64,000 bases of DNA from Bacteroidia bacterium (GTDB lineage: Bacteria > Bacteroidota > Bacteroidia > AKYH767-A > OLB10), in NCBI GenBank assembly GCA_037045145.1, contig JBAOIA010000011.1:868001-932000 (forward strand), written 5' to 3'. Position numbers and translations under genes: made by a program. This document shows, one piece after another, positions 35,336 to 45,136 of the stretch. Numbering within the stretch: the first letter of the stretch is position 1; the number at the start of each line of letters is the position of its first letter. Under the pieces are notes generated by a model. The model was not told the DNA's origin. It ran no database searches and saw only the letters and a program-made list of their open reading frames with translations.

Positions 35336-36109
35336 TTATTGCCATATAAAATTTAAAGTGCCATTGGTTTGGCCTCCACTAAACGATTGTTGAACAGCAT
35401 ATGGAAGCTGATTTGTCATAAGTGGAGTAAGGTTTTTTTCAATCACAACGGTTTCCATTAAATCATCAGTTTCGGGACTCAGGTTGTAGTTGAACACTTT
35501 AATAATAATTGACTTGTCGAACATGGTAATAGCAAAGGGTGAAATAAAATTGAAAAGGATTGCTGTACCTTGTGGTGCATTGTTGCTGACTGTTGTGCTG
35601 ACATAATTATTTCCATTCCAAATCTGGCAGTAAATATCGGCTGCAGAGCCATCACTATCCCATGCTGTTCCATCTGATTTATAAACAGGCCAGCTATTTA
35701 AACTAAAGCTAATAACATTGGCTTTTGTATAGGGTGATGCGTTGATGCCTTTTATGGTTGTTGCAGATTTGCCCTCAGAAGTTTCCCCTTTTAACACTAC
35801 ATCAAAAAATCCGTAATCAAAAATATGCATCACACTATCACCTGAAATTTCCATGCTGCCATCGTTAAAATTCCATTTATAGTTACATGGAATAGTTGAT
35901 TCAGCTTTAAAAATGAAAGTGTCGGGATGTGTTTTAAAGTCATTATAAACAGTGATGCCCAAAAAAGGATTTGGGCCATCGTCTGACTTTTTTTTACAAC
36001 CTGTAATTAACACATTGATGGCAAACAAGGATAACAAAATTTGTGTAAGGGGGAAAAGCCGATTTTGTTTTTTGATTCCTGTACAGCACCTATGCCTTAG
36101 CTGAAACAT
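35336..36109 (-). CDS. PKD-like domain lipoprotein
   Basis: About 257 aa. The ATG at 36109 is chosen because it follows the stop of the thioesterase gene by 2 bp; an upstream frame start would overlap it. A basic stretch precedes a hydrophobic signal and lipobox LITGC. A PKD-like segment follows (IPCNYKWNFNDGSMEISGDS, HIFDYGFFDVVLKGETSEG), then an unrecognised beta region. Envelope lipoprotein of unknown role. Confidence 0.75.
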   Translation of the reverse strand: MFQLRHRCCTGIKKQNRLFPLTQILLSLFAINVLITGCKKKSDDGPNPFLGITVYNDFKTHPDTFIFKAESTIPCNYKWNFNDGSMEISGDSVMHIFDYGFFDVVLKGETSEGKSATTIKGINASPYTKANVISFSLNSWPVYKSDGTAWDSDGSAADIYCQIWNGNNYVSTTVSNNAPQGTAILFNFISPFAITMFDKSIIIKVFNYNLSPETDDLMETVVIEKNLTPLMTNQLPYAVQQSFSGGQTNGTLNFIWQ

Positions 36110-36111
36110 TA

Positions 36112-36513
36112 TTATTTTTTTAAGAAAAGTTTTTTCCATTCTTCAGGGATATTTTCACTTACAGCAAGACGATAATTATAACAAACCAGAACTGTAAGTC
36201 CATCGGCAAGAATAATTTTATTGTTATCAATAGTTTTAAAAACCTCAAAGCAAAGGTCAAAACTTTTTGTCCCTACGCGAGTACACCACGTTCTGACAAA
36301 TAAATTATCATTCAATAGTGCAGGATGTCTATAATTAATTTGTGTCTGTGCAAGAATAAATCCTGTTTCGCGCCAGTTGATGTTTAATGGCAGATGGTCA
36401 GTAAAATCAATTCTTGCTTTTTCAATATAGTTCAGATATACGGCATTGTTAACATGTCCCATCCAGTCAATGTCTGAAAAGCGGATTTGAATTGGGGTAA
36501 TTGTTTCCTGCAT
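36112..36513 (-). CDS. acyl-CoA thioesterase, hotdog fold (YbgC/4HBT type)
   Basis: 133 aa, normal for the family. The motif FSDIDWMGHVNNAVYLNYIEKARID carries the catalytic Asp and His-Val-Asn of 4-hydroxybenzoyl-CoA-type thioesterases. One base separates it from the upstream esterase gene. It would release acids from CoA thioesters in the cytoplasm; the chain specificity cannot be read. Confidence 0.88.
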   Translation of the reverse strand: MQETITPIQIRFSDIDWMGHVNNAVYLNYIEKARIDFTDHLPLNINWRETGFILAQTQINYRHPALLNDNLFVRTWCTRVGTKSFDLCFEVFKTIDNNKIILADGLTVLVCYNYRLAVSENIPEEWKKLFLKK

Positions 36514-36514
36514 A

Positions 36515-37768
36515 TTATTTTATAATGACACGTTTAGAAATTAACTGTCTGTCTGTAATAATATTGAGTAGATAAGTTCCTTTAGCAACACCTTCTGTAT
36601 TTAAAACGATGTAGTCATGCTGCAGAGGTGTTGAAGGAATAATATTTCTTCCTTGAATATCAAACATGCTGCAAGAAAAAGTTTTTCCGGGAATGCTGAT
36701 ATTAATTTGCCCTCTTGCAGGGTTGGGATAAACATGAATGACAGGCTTATCAACAGTGTTGGTGCTTAATATATTTTCACAAAGAATATCACTTAAAAAG
36801 CGTGCAACAAGTGTATCAACCAGTACATCATCATGAATGCCATGGACATTTCCGTTATAGAGCAATGCCTGATAGTGCTGACTTGAAAAGCCGAGGTTAT
36901 TTATTCTGTCGTTTATCACACAAGAACCAAAAAGATGAGGATAGTTTTGTGATACATTCATAGGTTGATTCCAAAGACCGGGCAGATAGCCGCAACCAAC
37001 AGTTCCATCACCTGTCTGATGATATGAGAAAAGTGCAGGGTCTGTGTTAGATTCAATAAAAGATGTATCTAACAATGCCCCAAAGAGGTTTACTGTTGCA
37101 AGTACATTGCTGTTTTGCCCATTAAGATTCAACCTTCCAAATATAGAACCTAAATCTTTCCTTTGAACATTGCCAAAGAGTGTAGTTACATCACTTATGG
37201 CTCCACCATTTATCGGTGCCTCGCTTTGTTTGTCAACATAGGTAAAATGCATGGCTGTGATAGAGCCTGCACTTGCACCGCCAACAAATGCCTGATTTAT
37301 ATTACTTGAATCAATTGCTGCACGTGCTTTGAGAAATCGCATAGCACCATGTGCATCTTGTACAGCACGGTATGCAGCTCTGATAACTTCGCTTGAGTCG
37401 TATGTAAATGGCGCACCGAAAAATAGGTTCCCATAGAACCCTAGTCTGTATGACATGGTTGCAGAAACATATCCTCTTTCTGCATAAGCCTGAGCAATGG
37501 CATCCATATCATTTTTGTTTCCGGTAAAAAAACCTCCGCCATGAATCCATAAAATTATTGGGCGAGCGGTGTTGTTGTCGCCAATGGGTTTCCAGATATT
37601 CATTTGAAGATTAGCCACTGTATTATTATAAGCAGTATCGCTTCCGTAGCTTATGTCTTTTTCAACATAAGTTTGATAAATTCTCGGATAATAAGGGTCT
37701 AAACATTGAGCCAAACTTTGTCCGTTAGAAATTAGAACAAGAACAAAAAATAAAATTCTATTCAACAT
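36515..37768 (-). CDS. T9SS-secreted carboxylesterase type B
   Basis: 417 aa. Signal peptide (about 1-20), alpha/beta-hydrolase with the oxyanion loop WIHGGGFFTGNKNDMD and nucleophile Ser in GGASAGSITAMHF, and a C-terminal T9SS type A sorting domain (VYPNPARGQINISIPGKTFS to KRVIIK). An exported esterase or lipase-like enzyme. It is the first gene of a minus-strand run with the thioesterase, the lipoprotein and the MFS transporter. Confidence 0.88.
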   Translation of the reverse strand: MLNRILFFVLVLISNGQSLAQCLDPYYPRIYQTYVEKDISYGSDTAYNNTVANLQMNIWKPIGDNNTARPIILWIHGGGFFTGNKNDMDAIAQAYAERGYVSATMSYRLGFYGNLFFGAPFTYDSSEVIRAAYRAVQDAHGAMRFLKARAAIDSSNINQAFVGGASAGSITAMHFTYVDKQSEAPINGGAISDVTTLFGNVQRKDLGSIFGRLNLNGQNSNVLATVNLFGALLDTSFIESNTDPALFSYHQTGDGTVGCGYLPGLWNQPMNVSQNYPHLFGSCVINDRINNLGFSSQHYQALLYNGNVHGIHDDVLVDTLVARFLSDILCENILSTNTVDKPVIHVYPNPARGQINISIPGKTFSCSMFDIQGRNIIPSTPLQHDYIVLNTEGVAKGTYLLNIITDRQLISKRVIIK

Positions 37769-37910
37769 GATTTAAGCTTATTAAAATATGTTGACCAAAG
37801 TAATGCTAATTTATAAAATTTGCAAAGTAATTTTTAGGTGATAAAATCCTGTATAGGTTGAGCGAATTTGGTGCTGTGTTTTGTGATAAATAGAACATTT
37901 TTGTTCAACA

Positions 37911-37943
37911 AAAAAACCACCTTAAAAATTAGTTTTAAGGTGG
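37911..37943 (-). terminator. intrinsic terminator of pirin-yceI
   Basis: The perfect 11-bp stem 37933-37943 pairs with 37917-37927 (CCACCTTAAAA) with a 5-nt loop. A T run follows on the minus strand (37916-37911). Confidence 0.85.
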
Positions 37944-37968
37944 CCTTCTGAACCAAAAATCAAATGTT

Positions 37969-38508
37969 TTACTTCTTTACTAACTGAATATCTGCGGCAA
38001 TCTGAACTTCTTCGCTAACCAAAACACCTCCGGTTTCTAATGCTGTGTTCCAATTCAGTCCCCAGTCTTTGCGGTTAATTTTTCCTGATAATGTGAATCC
38101 TGCTTTTTCCTGTCCCCAAGGGTCTTTCATCATGCCACCAAACGCTGCAACCAATTTTACAGGTTTAGAAACACCTTTCATGGTAAGTTGCCCATTAAGT
38201 GCGTAAGTGTCATCACCGGTTTTTGAAAAAGTTTCTGACTTAAATGAAATAGAAGGATGTTTTTCTGCATCAAAAAAGTCGCCACTCTTTAAATGTGTGT
38301 CACGCTGTGCGTCACCGGTGGTGATGCTTGATGCATCCATACTGAAATTGATATTGGCATTATTAAAATTACTTTCGTCTGATTGAAGAGTGCCTTCAAA
38401 TTTTGCAAAGTTTCCTTTTACATTCGATATCATCAAATGTTTTACCTTGAATGTAATTTCAGAGTGTGCCTGGTCTATTCCCCATGTTGTTTTTGTGAGT
38501 GTTGTCAT
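37969..38508 (-). CDS. YceI family protein (cytoplasmic form)
   Basis: 179 aa, lipocalin-like YceI domain over the whole length (WGIDQAHSEITFKVKHLM, then SGDFFDAEKHPSISFKS and GQLTMKGVSKPVKL). No signal peptide, so it is probably cytoplasmic, unlike the YceI domain fused to the pyrophosphatase in this window. YceI proteins bind isoprenoid chains or similar ligands. It follows pirin by 24 bp in one operon. Confidence 0.92.
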   Translation of the reverse strand: MTTLTKTTWGIDQAHSEITFKVKHLMISNVKGNFAKFEGTLQSDESNFNNANINFSMDASSITTGDAQRDTHLKSGDFFDAEKHPSISFKSETFSKTGDDTYALNGQLTMKGVSKPVKLVAAFGGMMKDPWGQEKAGFTLSGKINRKDWGLNWNTALETGGVLVSEEVQIAADIQLVKK

Positions 38509-38532
38509 AATATTATTTTTTATAAGTTTTGT

Positions 38533-39255
38533 TTAATTAAGTTGCATTGGAATGTCCATCAGTAATATTTCAGCGCCTTCGCTTTTAGCGATCAAATTTA
38601 TTTCAGAGGTGTTCCACATACCAATAGCATCACGCTCATGCAACACATTGTTGTTGATTTCAAATTCGCCTTTAACTATCATGGCATAAATACCATTACC
38701 TTCTTTTTTTACTTTATATGTAGTGTTTTTATCTTTATCGAAGTTGCCCATGCTAAGCCATGCTTGTTGATGTATCCACAATCCGTTTTTTTCTGTTTCT
38801 GGCGATACAATAGTTTGCAATTTATTTTTTCTGTCACTAACTTTAAGTGAAAGTTGATCATATCGTGGCTTAACATTTTCTTTGTCGGGATAGAGCCATA
38901 TCTGAAACAACTTTACTGCTTCTGTTTTACTGGCATTAAACTCGCTGTGAGTAACACCTGAGCCTGCGCTCATCACCTGTACATCGCCATATTTTATAAT
39001 GCCGTGATTATTCATGTTGTCTTTGTGTTCCAATGCACCTTCTAACGGTATAGTAATAATTTCCATGTTGTCATGTGGGTGCGTACCGAAACCCATTCCG
39101 GGTTCAACATAATCGTCATTGAGTACGCGCAATACACCAAAATGCATTTGATTGGGATTGTAGTAGTTTGCAAAACTGAATGAATGTTTAGCTTTTAGCC
39201 AGCCATGGTCGGCATGACCTCTGTTTTCTGCTCTGTGAATTACTTTATTTTCCAT
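38533..39255 (-). CDS. pirin family protein
   Basis: 240 aa, bicupin. The N-terminal cupin has the metal-binding set HPHDNMEIITIPLEGALEHKD and SAGSGVTHSEFNAS. YhaK/pirin proteins have been described as quercetinases or redox-sensing partners of regulators. Its own promoter lies just upstream; it is first in the pirin-yceI unit. Confidence 0.92.
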   Translation of the reverse strand: MENKVIHRAENRGHADHGWLKAKHSFSFANYYNPNQMHFGVLRVLNDDYVEPGMGFGTHPHDNMEIITIPLEGALEHKDNMNNHGIIKYGDVQVMSAGSGVTHSEFNASKTEAVKLFQIWLYPDKENVKPRYDQLSLKVSDRKNKLQTIVSPETEKNGLWIHQQAWLSMGNFDKDKNTTYKVKKEGNGIYAMIVKGEFEINNNVLHERDAIGMWNTSEINLIAKSEGAEILLMDIPMQLN

Positions 39256-39274
39256 ATCTATAAAATTTATGGTA

Positions 39275-39302
39275 CAAAAGTAGAATGACCTTAAGCAATC
39301 AA
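39275..39302 (-). promoter_or_regulatory. promoter of pirin-yceI
   Basis: On the minus strand, TTG (39302-39300), a 17-bp spacer and a perfect -7 box TACTTTTG (39282-39275) lie 19 bp before the ATG. Confidence 0.6.
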
Positions 39303-39367
39303 CAATAACCTGAATTAATAAAGCAACTTAATGTAGATTAAGATAATTTGTAGTAATAGTTTTAATG

Positions 39368-39970
39368 TCAGTTTTTAGCCATGCGAGCACGCATCTTACT
39401 GAAAAATTCTGGAGTGACACCAATATATGAAGCAATATATTTCTGTGGCAAACAGGAAACCAATGCAGGATATTTAAAACAAAATTTTTCGAATCTATCT
39501 TCTGCACTCAATGAAAGTTTATCGAGAATCCTCTCCTGCTGACTTGCCATACTGTTCTCAATCAATATTCTGAAAAAACGTTCAAACTTGGGAATTTTAT
39601 CAAACAATAAATTTCTGTTCTCTTTGGTGAGTATAACAATTTCACTTTCATCAATGGCATCAATAAATAAAATACCCGGCCTGCCTGTTATGCTGCTATA
39701 GAAATCACCAATCCACCAGCCTGGTGGTGCAAATTGTAAAATATGTTCTGTTCCGTTTTTATCAATATTGTATGCACGCAGGCAGCCTGAATTTACAAAG
39801 CATGATGCAGTATAAACTTCACCTGCCTGCATAATAAATTGCTTGCGTCTGATTAGCCGTGTGCTCAGCAGTGATGTAAATATTGTTTCTTCCTTTTCGG
39901 AAAGTGTGATTAACCTTGAAATGTTTTTTAGAATATGATTAAAAGGTTTGTTGCTATCTGTTTTTGCCAT
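39368..39970 (-). CDS. Crp/Fnr family transcriptional regulator
   Basis: About 200 aa. The ATG at 39970 (MAKTDSNKPFNH) is preferred over a TTG at 39988. A cyclic-nucleotide-binding-like beta-roll (about 25-140: RRKQFIMQAGEVYTASCFVN) is followed by a short HTH (CLPQKYIASYIGVTPEFFSK). No N-terminal Cys cluster for an FNR iron-sulphur centre is seen. The start overlaps the gmhA end by 17 bp. Confidence 0.85.
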   Translation of the reverse strand: MAKTDSNKPFNHILKNISRLITLSEKEETIFTSLLSTRLIRRKQFIMQAGEVYTASCFVNSGCLRAYNIDKNGTEHILQFAPPGWWIGDFYSSITGRPGILFIDAIDESEIVILTKENRNLLFDKIPKFERFFRILIENSMASQQERILDKLSLSAEDRFEKFCFKYPALVSCLPQKYIASYIGVTPEFFSKMRARMAKN

Positions 39971-40532
39971 GCTGTTCAATATAATCAATCAGGGCATGAA
40001 TAATTTTTATATGAATTTCCTGTGTTCTATCTGCATAGCCTGAATGTGGAACCCGGATTTCAACATCACAATGATTTTTTAATGCTCCACCATCTTTACC
40101 TGTCAATGCAATAACTATCATATTTTTTAATTGTGCCACTTTAGCTGCTTCCAAAACATTGGCAGAGTTGCCACTTGTGCTTATGGCTAAAAGAACATCG
40201 CCTTTATTGCCAACACCTTCAACAAATCTTGAGAAAACATAATTGAAACCATAGTCATTCCCAACACAACTCAAATAAGATGGATCAGAAATGCTGATTG
40301 CAGCAATAGGTTTTCTGTCATTACGATAACGTCCTGTCAGTTCTTCGGCAAAGTGCATAGCATCGCACATGCTGCCACCATTGCCACACGATATGATTTT
40401 GCCTCCGGCTGTTAGCGCAGTAGTCATCAGTTCACCGGCTTTAGTTACAGCTGCAATATTTTTTTCGTCCGACAAAAATGTCTCAAGTACTTTTTTTGCT
40501 TCTTCAAAATGCTGACGAATTATTTCTGACAT
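39954..40532 (-). CDS. gmhA: SIS-domain phosphoheptose isomerase
   Basis: 192 aa from the ATG at 40532 (MSEIIRQHFEEAKKVLETFL). The frame is open upstream, but that part is not family-like and would overlap the lnt start. The motifs ISCGNGGSMCDAMHFAEELT and AISTSGNSANVLEAAKVA fit GmhA, which isomerises sedoheptulose 7-phosphate for LPS heptose synthesis. The upstream -7 box supports this start. Confidence 0.9.
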   Translation of the reverse strand: MSEIIRQHFEEAKKVLETFLSDEKNIAAVTKAGELMTTALTAGGKIISCGNGGSMCDAMHFAEELTGRYRNDRKPIAAISISDPSYLSCVGNDYGFNYVFSRFVEGVGNKGDVLLAISTSGNSANVLEAAKVAQLKNMIVIALTGKDGGALKNHCDVEIRVPHSGYADRTQEIHIKIIHALIDYIEQHGKNR

Positions 40533-40550
40533 AATTAAGTTTCTATAGCA

Positions 40551-40558
40551 CAAAGATA
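40551..40558 (-). promoter_or_regulatory. -7 box of gmhA
   Basis: TATCTTTG on the minus strand, 18 bp before the ATG at 40532. It supports the short start. Confidence 0.55.
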
Positions 40559-40698
40559 AAAGATATTTTATGTTTATCTTTTTACTAGAATTTCTTATAA
40601 ATGTATGAACTAATACAGACAATAACAGCCGATTGTGCTCATGTTGTTGATTGAAAATATGTTTGTGAAAGAAATTGTTTTTTATTTGCACTAATTCC

Positions 40699-42285
40699 AT
40701 GGTTATGCAGGTAAAGAACAAAATATTTTTATCGTTACTAGCGGCAGTATTGCTTTCGCTAAGCTGGCCCGAGCGTGGACTAACACTGCTTATTTTTATT
40801 GCATGGGTGCCATTGTTTCTTTTGGAGGAGTATTGTCATCAGAATAAAGAACAGAAAAAGTTCCGACTGTTTGGCTGGACTTATTTTGCCATACTCGGGT
40901 GGAATGCATTAACCACATGGTGGGTTTGCAATGCCAGTTTTGGTGGAGGCTTGTTTGCTATTTTCTGCAATTCATTATTTATGACAGGTGTGTTTTATGC
41001 TTTTCATATAGTTAAAAAGAAAAAAGGACATGTATGGGGCTATGCAGCATTAATAATTTTTTGGGTTGCTTTTGAATACCTGCATCTGAACTGGGAGTTA
41101 AGCTGGCCATGGCTTACAATAGGAAATGTATTTGCCACAAAACCACAATGGATACAATGGTATGAATGGACAGGAGTGCTGGGAGGCTCGGTTTGGGTTT
41201 TATTGGTGAATATTTTAATTACAAGAATATTTTTTGCAACAGCAGAAAAATTAAAACGCAGTGTTATCTATGCGACAATTGCAATCATTTTTCCAGTTCT
41301 GATTTCCTTGCTGCGTTACAATACCTATAACGAAGAAGAGAATCCTGTTAATGTAATTGCTACACAACCAAACATTGACCCTTATGGCGAGAAATTTTCA
41401 GGGATGAGTAATGTGGATCAGTTAATTCAGGTATTACGTTTAGCCAACCTCGAACTCTACGATTCATCAGATGTTATTCTTGCTCCTGAAACTGCCATTG
41501 CCAATTCTATCTGGGAAGACGAGATAGAACTTTATCCGGAAATTAAACTCATCAGAAACTATTTGCAAGCAAATCCCGGAACAAGCATCATTATTGGTGC
41601 ATCAACAAACCGTGCCTATCTGAATGGACAAAAGCCATCGTCAACAGCAAGAAAGTTTAAAGACCAGGATGGTTATTATGATTCATATAACACAGCTTTG
41701 CTTTTTGAAAATGGAAGACCTGCACAAATTTTTCATAAGTCGAAATTAGTTCCCGGGGTTGAAAAAATGCCTTATCCAAAAATTTTCGGGTTTCTTGAAA
41801 AACTTTCAATAGACATGGGTGGCACTGCAGGTAGTTTGGGTGTTCAGGATGAGCCAACAGTATTTACCACAAAAAACGGGATGGTTGTTGCTCCTGTAAT
41901 TTGTTATGAATCTATTTATGGAGGCTATCTTGCAAAGTATGTCCGCAAAGGTGCACAGTGGATTTCAATCATTACCAATGATGGTTGGTGGGGCGACACT
42001 CCGGGCTACCGTCAGCATTTTAACTATGCGCGATTGCAGGCAGTTTCTCTGCGAAGAAGTATTGGCAGATCAGCAAATACCGGTATCAGCGGTTTTATCA
42101 ATCAGCGTGGTGATACATTTCAACAAACGCCTTACTGGAAAGATGCAGTAGTGCGGCAGGCCATCAACAAGAACAATAAATTAACATTTTTTGCACAACA
42201 TGGCGACTATCCGGGATTAATAGCTTCGTTTTTGGTATTACCCATTATTGTTATTACGTTTTTCGGAAAAAGAAAAAATCAGTAG
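40699..42285 (+). CDS. lnt: apolipoprotein N-acyltransferase
   Basis: About 528 aa from the ATG at 40699 (or 40705). Membrane helices fill about residues 5-215, and a nitrilase-like domain spans about 220-490. The catalytic Glu (LAPETAIANS), Lys (HKSKLVPGVE) and Cys (PVICYESIYGG) are all present. It adds the third acyl chain to lipoproteins on the periplasmic face, fitting the many lipoproteins in this window. It is divergent from gmhA. Confidence 0.94.
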   Translation: MVMQVKNKIFLSLLAAVLLSLSWPERGLTLLIFIAWVPLFLLEEYCHQNKEQKKFRLFGWTYFAILGWNALTTWWVCNASFGGGLFAIFCNSLFMTGVFYAFHIVKKKKGHVWGYAALIIFWVAFEYLHLNWELSWPWLTIGNVFATKPQWIQWYEWTGVLGGSVWVLLVNILITRIFFATAEKLKRSVIYATIAIIFPVLISLLRYNTYNEEENPVNVIATQPNIDPYGEKFSGMSNVDQLIQVLRLANLELYDSSDVILAPETAIANSIWEDEIELYPEIKLIRNYLQANPGTSIIIGASTNRAYLNGQKPSSTARKFKDQDGYYDSYNTALLFENGRPAQIFHKSKLVPGVEKMPYPKIFGFLEKLSIDMGGTAGSLGVQDEPTVFTTKNGMVVAPVICYESIYGGYLAKYVRKGAQWISIITNDGWWGDTPGYRQHFNYARLQAVSLRRSIGRSANTGISGFINQRGDTFQQTPYWKDAVVRQAINKNNKLTFFAQHGDYPGLIASFLVLPIIVITFFGKRKNQ

Positions 42286-42323
42286 GTTTTTTTCGGAATT
42301 TTGTGCAGTAAAATTTAATAGTG

Positions 42324-43727
42324 ATGGAAAATTTTGATGTGGCAGTAATTGGCTCCGGCCCCGGTGGCTACGTAGCTGCAATTCGTTGTGCTCAACTAGG
42401 CTTTAAAACAGTGCTGATAGAAAAGTATAATACACTTGGTGGTACTTGTCTGAATGTTGGATGTATTCCTTCAAAAGCATTACTCGATTCGTCCGAGCAT
42501 TATTTTAATGCTGTAAATAAATTCAGTGAGCATGGTATAAAAATCAAGGATATTAAAGCCGATTTTGAGCAGATGATTAAGCGCAAAGCGCAGGTTGTTA
42601 AACAAACTTGTGATGGCATTAGCTTTCTGATGAAAAAAAACAAAGTTACGGTTATGACCGGTCATGCCACTTTTGTTGATACAAAACAATTGAGTGTTGT
42701 TGATACTAATGGAAAGTCAAATGAAATTGGAGCAACTAATATTATAATTGCAACAGGTTCAAAACCATCATCACTACCGGGTATTGAAGTTGATAAGAAG
42801 CGTATCATCACCTCAACAGAAGCCTTGGAACTGAAAAATATTCCCAATCATTTAGTTGTGATAGGTGGTGGAGTTATTGGTCTGGAGCTGGGATCTGTTT
42901 ATGCACGATTGGGCGCTAAGGTTACGGTTATAGAATATATGAATACTCTTATTCCGACAATGGATCGTGCCTTAGGAAAAGAATTGCAAAAAGTGTTGAG
43001 TAAGGAAGGGTTTACTTTCTTGCTTGGACATAAAGTGCAAACGGTAAAAACATCAGCAAAGCAAGTTGACGTTGTTGCAGAAAGTAGTGATGGTAAAACA
43101 GTTACCATCTCAGGAGATTATTGTTTGGTAGCTGTAGGCCGAAAGCCTTATACAGAGAATTTAGGTTTAGACAAAGCAGGGGTTGCAGTTGATGACAGAG
43201 GCAGAATTATTACAGATGAGAAGTTACAAACCAACGTACCTGGAATTTACGCCATTGGTGATGTGATAAAAGGAGCTATGTTAGCTCATAAAGCTGAAGA
43301 AGAAGGTGTGTTTGTTGCAGAACAGCTTGCCGGTCAGCAGCCGCACATCAATTACAGACTTATTCCAGGAGTTGTTTACACATGGCCGGAGGTTGCATCT
43401 GTTGGCTACACAGAAGAAGAACTTAAAGAATCAGGAATAAAATACAAGACAGGTAACTTTCCGTTCAAAGCCAGTGGCAGGGCAAGAGCCAGTATGGACA
43501 CTGATGGTTTTGTGAAAGTATTGGCAGATATTACTACTGATGAAATACTGGGTGTACATATTATAGGCCCTCGTGCGGCAGATATGATTGCCGAGGCTGT
43601 TGTTGCAATGGAATATCGTGCATCGGCAGAAGATATTTCACGGATTTGTCATGCGCACCCAACTTTTACAGAGAGTTTTAAAGAAGCCTGTCTTGCAGCT
43701 ACTGCAAACAGAGCTATACACATCTGA
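42324..43727 (+). CDS. lpd: dihydrolipoyl dehydrogenase
   Basis: 467 aa. The ATG at 42324 is preferred over the GTG three bases before. FAD-binding GSGPGGYVAA, redox disulfide GGTCLNVGCIPSKALL, NAD-binding GGGVIGLELGSV, and the interface His-Glu in HAHPTFTESFKEA are all present. It is the E3 of 2-oxoacid dehydrogenase complexes. No E1/E2 genes lie nearby. Confidence 0.96.
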   Translation: MENFDVAVIGSGPGGYVAAIRCAQLGFKTVLIEKYNTLGGTCLNVGCIPSKALLDSSEHYFNAVNKFSEHGIKIKDIKADFEQMIKRKAQVVKQTCDGISFLMKKNKVTVMTGHATFVDTKQLSVVDTNGKSNEIGATNIIIATGSKPSSLPGIEVDKKRIITSTEALELKNIPNHLVVIGGGVIGLELGSVYARLGAKVTVIEYMNTLIPTMDRALGKELQKVLSKEGFTFLLGHKVQTVKTSAKQVDVVAESSDGKTVTISGDYCLVAVGRKPYTENLGLDKAGVAVDDRGRIITDEKLQTNVPGIYAIGDVIKGAMLAHKAEEEGVFVAEQLAGQQPHINYRLIPGVVYTWPEVASVGYTEEELKESGIKYKTGNFPFKASGRARASMDTDGFVKVLADITTDEILGVHIIGPRAADMIAEAVVAMEYRASAEDISRICHAHPTFTESFKEACLAATANRAIHI

Positions 43728-43755
43728 TTAACGAAATACCCCTAACATAAAATTT

Positions 43756-44322
43756 ATGAATATTCAGATAAGAGAAATTATTACCGTATCTATGATATTG
43801 TTTTCGGTAATAGACATCATTGGCTCCGTACCTGTAATAATAGGTATCAGAAAAAGTGTTGGCACCATTCACCCCGAGAAAACATCGTTGGTAGCATTGA
43901 TGATTATGATAATTTTTCTCTTTGTAGGAGAAAATATTCTTTCATTAATTGGACTTGATGTTTCTTCTTTTGCCATTGCAGGCTCATTCATTCTTTTTTT
44001 TCTTGCCTTAGAAATGATTCTGGGTGTAAAACTTTATAAAGATGAAATGCCGGCATCGGCAAGTATTGTTCCAATTGCATTTCCACTCATTGCAGGTAGT
44101 GGCACAATGACTACTTTACTATCCTTACGCAGTCAATATGATATGTTTACAATTATTATTGGCGTACTGTTAAATATGATTTGGGTTTACCTCTGTCTGA
44201 AAAATCTTGGATTTATAGAAAGATTGCTTGGTCCAACAGGAATTGCTATTGTCAGAAAAGTTTTCGGATTTATTTTATTAGCTATTGCAGTAAAACTTTT
44301 CAGAAGTAATCTTGGAATATAA
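43756..44322 (+). CDS. MarC family integral membrane protein
   Basis: 188 aa with about six membrane helices. The segments FSVIDIIGSVPVIIG near the N-terminus and PIAFPLIAGSGTMTTLLSL are typical of MarC (UPF0056). Function is unknown; an antibiotic-resistance role has been disputed. 28 bp after lpd. Confidence 0.88.
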   Translation: MNIQIREIITVSMILFSVIDIIGSVPVIIGIRKSVGTIHPEKTSLVALMIMIIFLFVGENILSLIGLDVSSFAIAGSFILFFLALEMILGVKLYKDEMPASASIVPIAFPLIAGSGTMTTLLSLRSQYDMFTIIIGVLLNMIWVYLCLKNLGFIERLLGPTGIAIVRKVFGFILLAIAVKLFRSNLGI

Positions 44323-44326
44323 ACTC

Positions 44327-44953
44327 ATGGCTAAAAAAAAATTCTATGTTGTTTGGAAAGGCGTAATGCCTGGAGTTTATCGTTCATGGGATGATTGTAA
44401 AAGACAGATAGATGGTTTTGCCGGAGCTTTGTATAAGAGTTTTGAAACAGAAAATGCAGCGCTTGCCGCTTTCCAAAAAGGGTTGTCGGGTTTTCAGAAA
44501 AAGGGTGAATCACAACCGTTGCTTCAAGTAGAAAAAACATCATCAAAACCAATCAAAGAAAGCATTGCAGTTGACGGTGCATGGAATACGAAAACATTGG
44601 AAAGCGAATACAGAGGAGTGGATGTAAAGACAGGTAAACAACTTTTTCTTAAAGGCCCTTATGCTGATGGCACTAACAACATTATGGAGTTTTTAGCAAT
44701 TGTTCATGCATTGGCTTACTGTAAACGACATCAGATAAATAGGCCCATTTATTCTGATAGTATGACAGCTTTGAAATGGGTAAGTACAAAGAAGGCAAAT
44801 ACTAAATTAGTTTCAACAGGTAGAAATGACGAATTATTTGAATTAATTGACCGTGCCGAAGAATGGCTTAAGTCAAATACTTATGTCAACAAACTGCTTA
44901 AGTGGGAAACACAAATCTGGGGTGAAAATCCTGCAGACTTCGGACGCAAGTAA
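44327..44953 (+). CDS. ribonuclease H with viroplasmin-like N-terminal domain
   Basis: About 208 aa from the ATG at 44327 (a TTG at 44312 is rejected). An N-terminal hybrid-binding domain (KKKFYVVWKGVMPGVYRSWD, then QIDGFAGALYKSF) is followed by RNase HI with the acidic residues in AVDGAWNTK, IMEFLAIVHAL, IYSDSMTALKW and NPADFGRK. It degrades RNA in RNA-DNA hybrids. It starts 4 bp after marC. Confidence 0.92.
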   Translation: MAKKKFYVVWKGVMPGVYRSWDDCKRQIDGFAGALYKSFETENAALAAFQKGLSGFQKKGESQPLLQVEKTSSKPIKESIAVDGAWNTKTLESEYRGVDVKTGKQLFLKGPYADGTNNIMEFLAIVHALAYCKRHQINRPIYSDSMTALKWVSTKKANTKLVSTGRNDELFELIDRAEEWLKSNTYVNKLLKWETQIWGENPADFGRK

Positions 44954-45079
44954 TAGAAAGTTGATGTTTTTATTATCAATTCTTTTAAATTTACATTACC
45001 AAAGCACATTTTTTTCTAAAACAAAAAAGCAAGAACGGCAATCCAGCGTATTCAAAAACAATAGGTTGTAAGTGAAAAC

Positions 45080-45091
45080 TGATTTATATCA
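45080..45091. promoter_or_regulatory. FNR/Crp-like operator upstream of the cbb3 operon
   Basis: TGATTTATATCA is a perfect TGAT-N4-ATCA palindrome, the core of FNR and related sites. Its centre (45085.5) is about 65 bp before the start expected from the -7 box at 45137. cbb3 oxidases are commonly activated under low oxygen by FNR-type proteins. Confidence 0.6.
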
Positions 45092-45136
45092 TATCAATAC
45101 TTAATTGCCGTCATATAATTACTATTTTAGTCGAAG

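Noticed and set aside
40533..40721. Longer N-terminus of GmhA
   Set aside because: The extra 63 residues are not family-like, would overlap the lnt start region, and a -7 box lies inside them at 40551.
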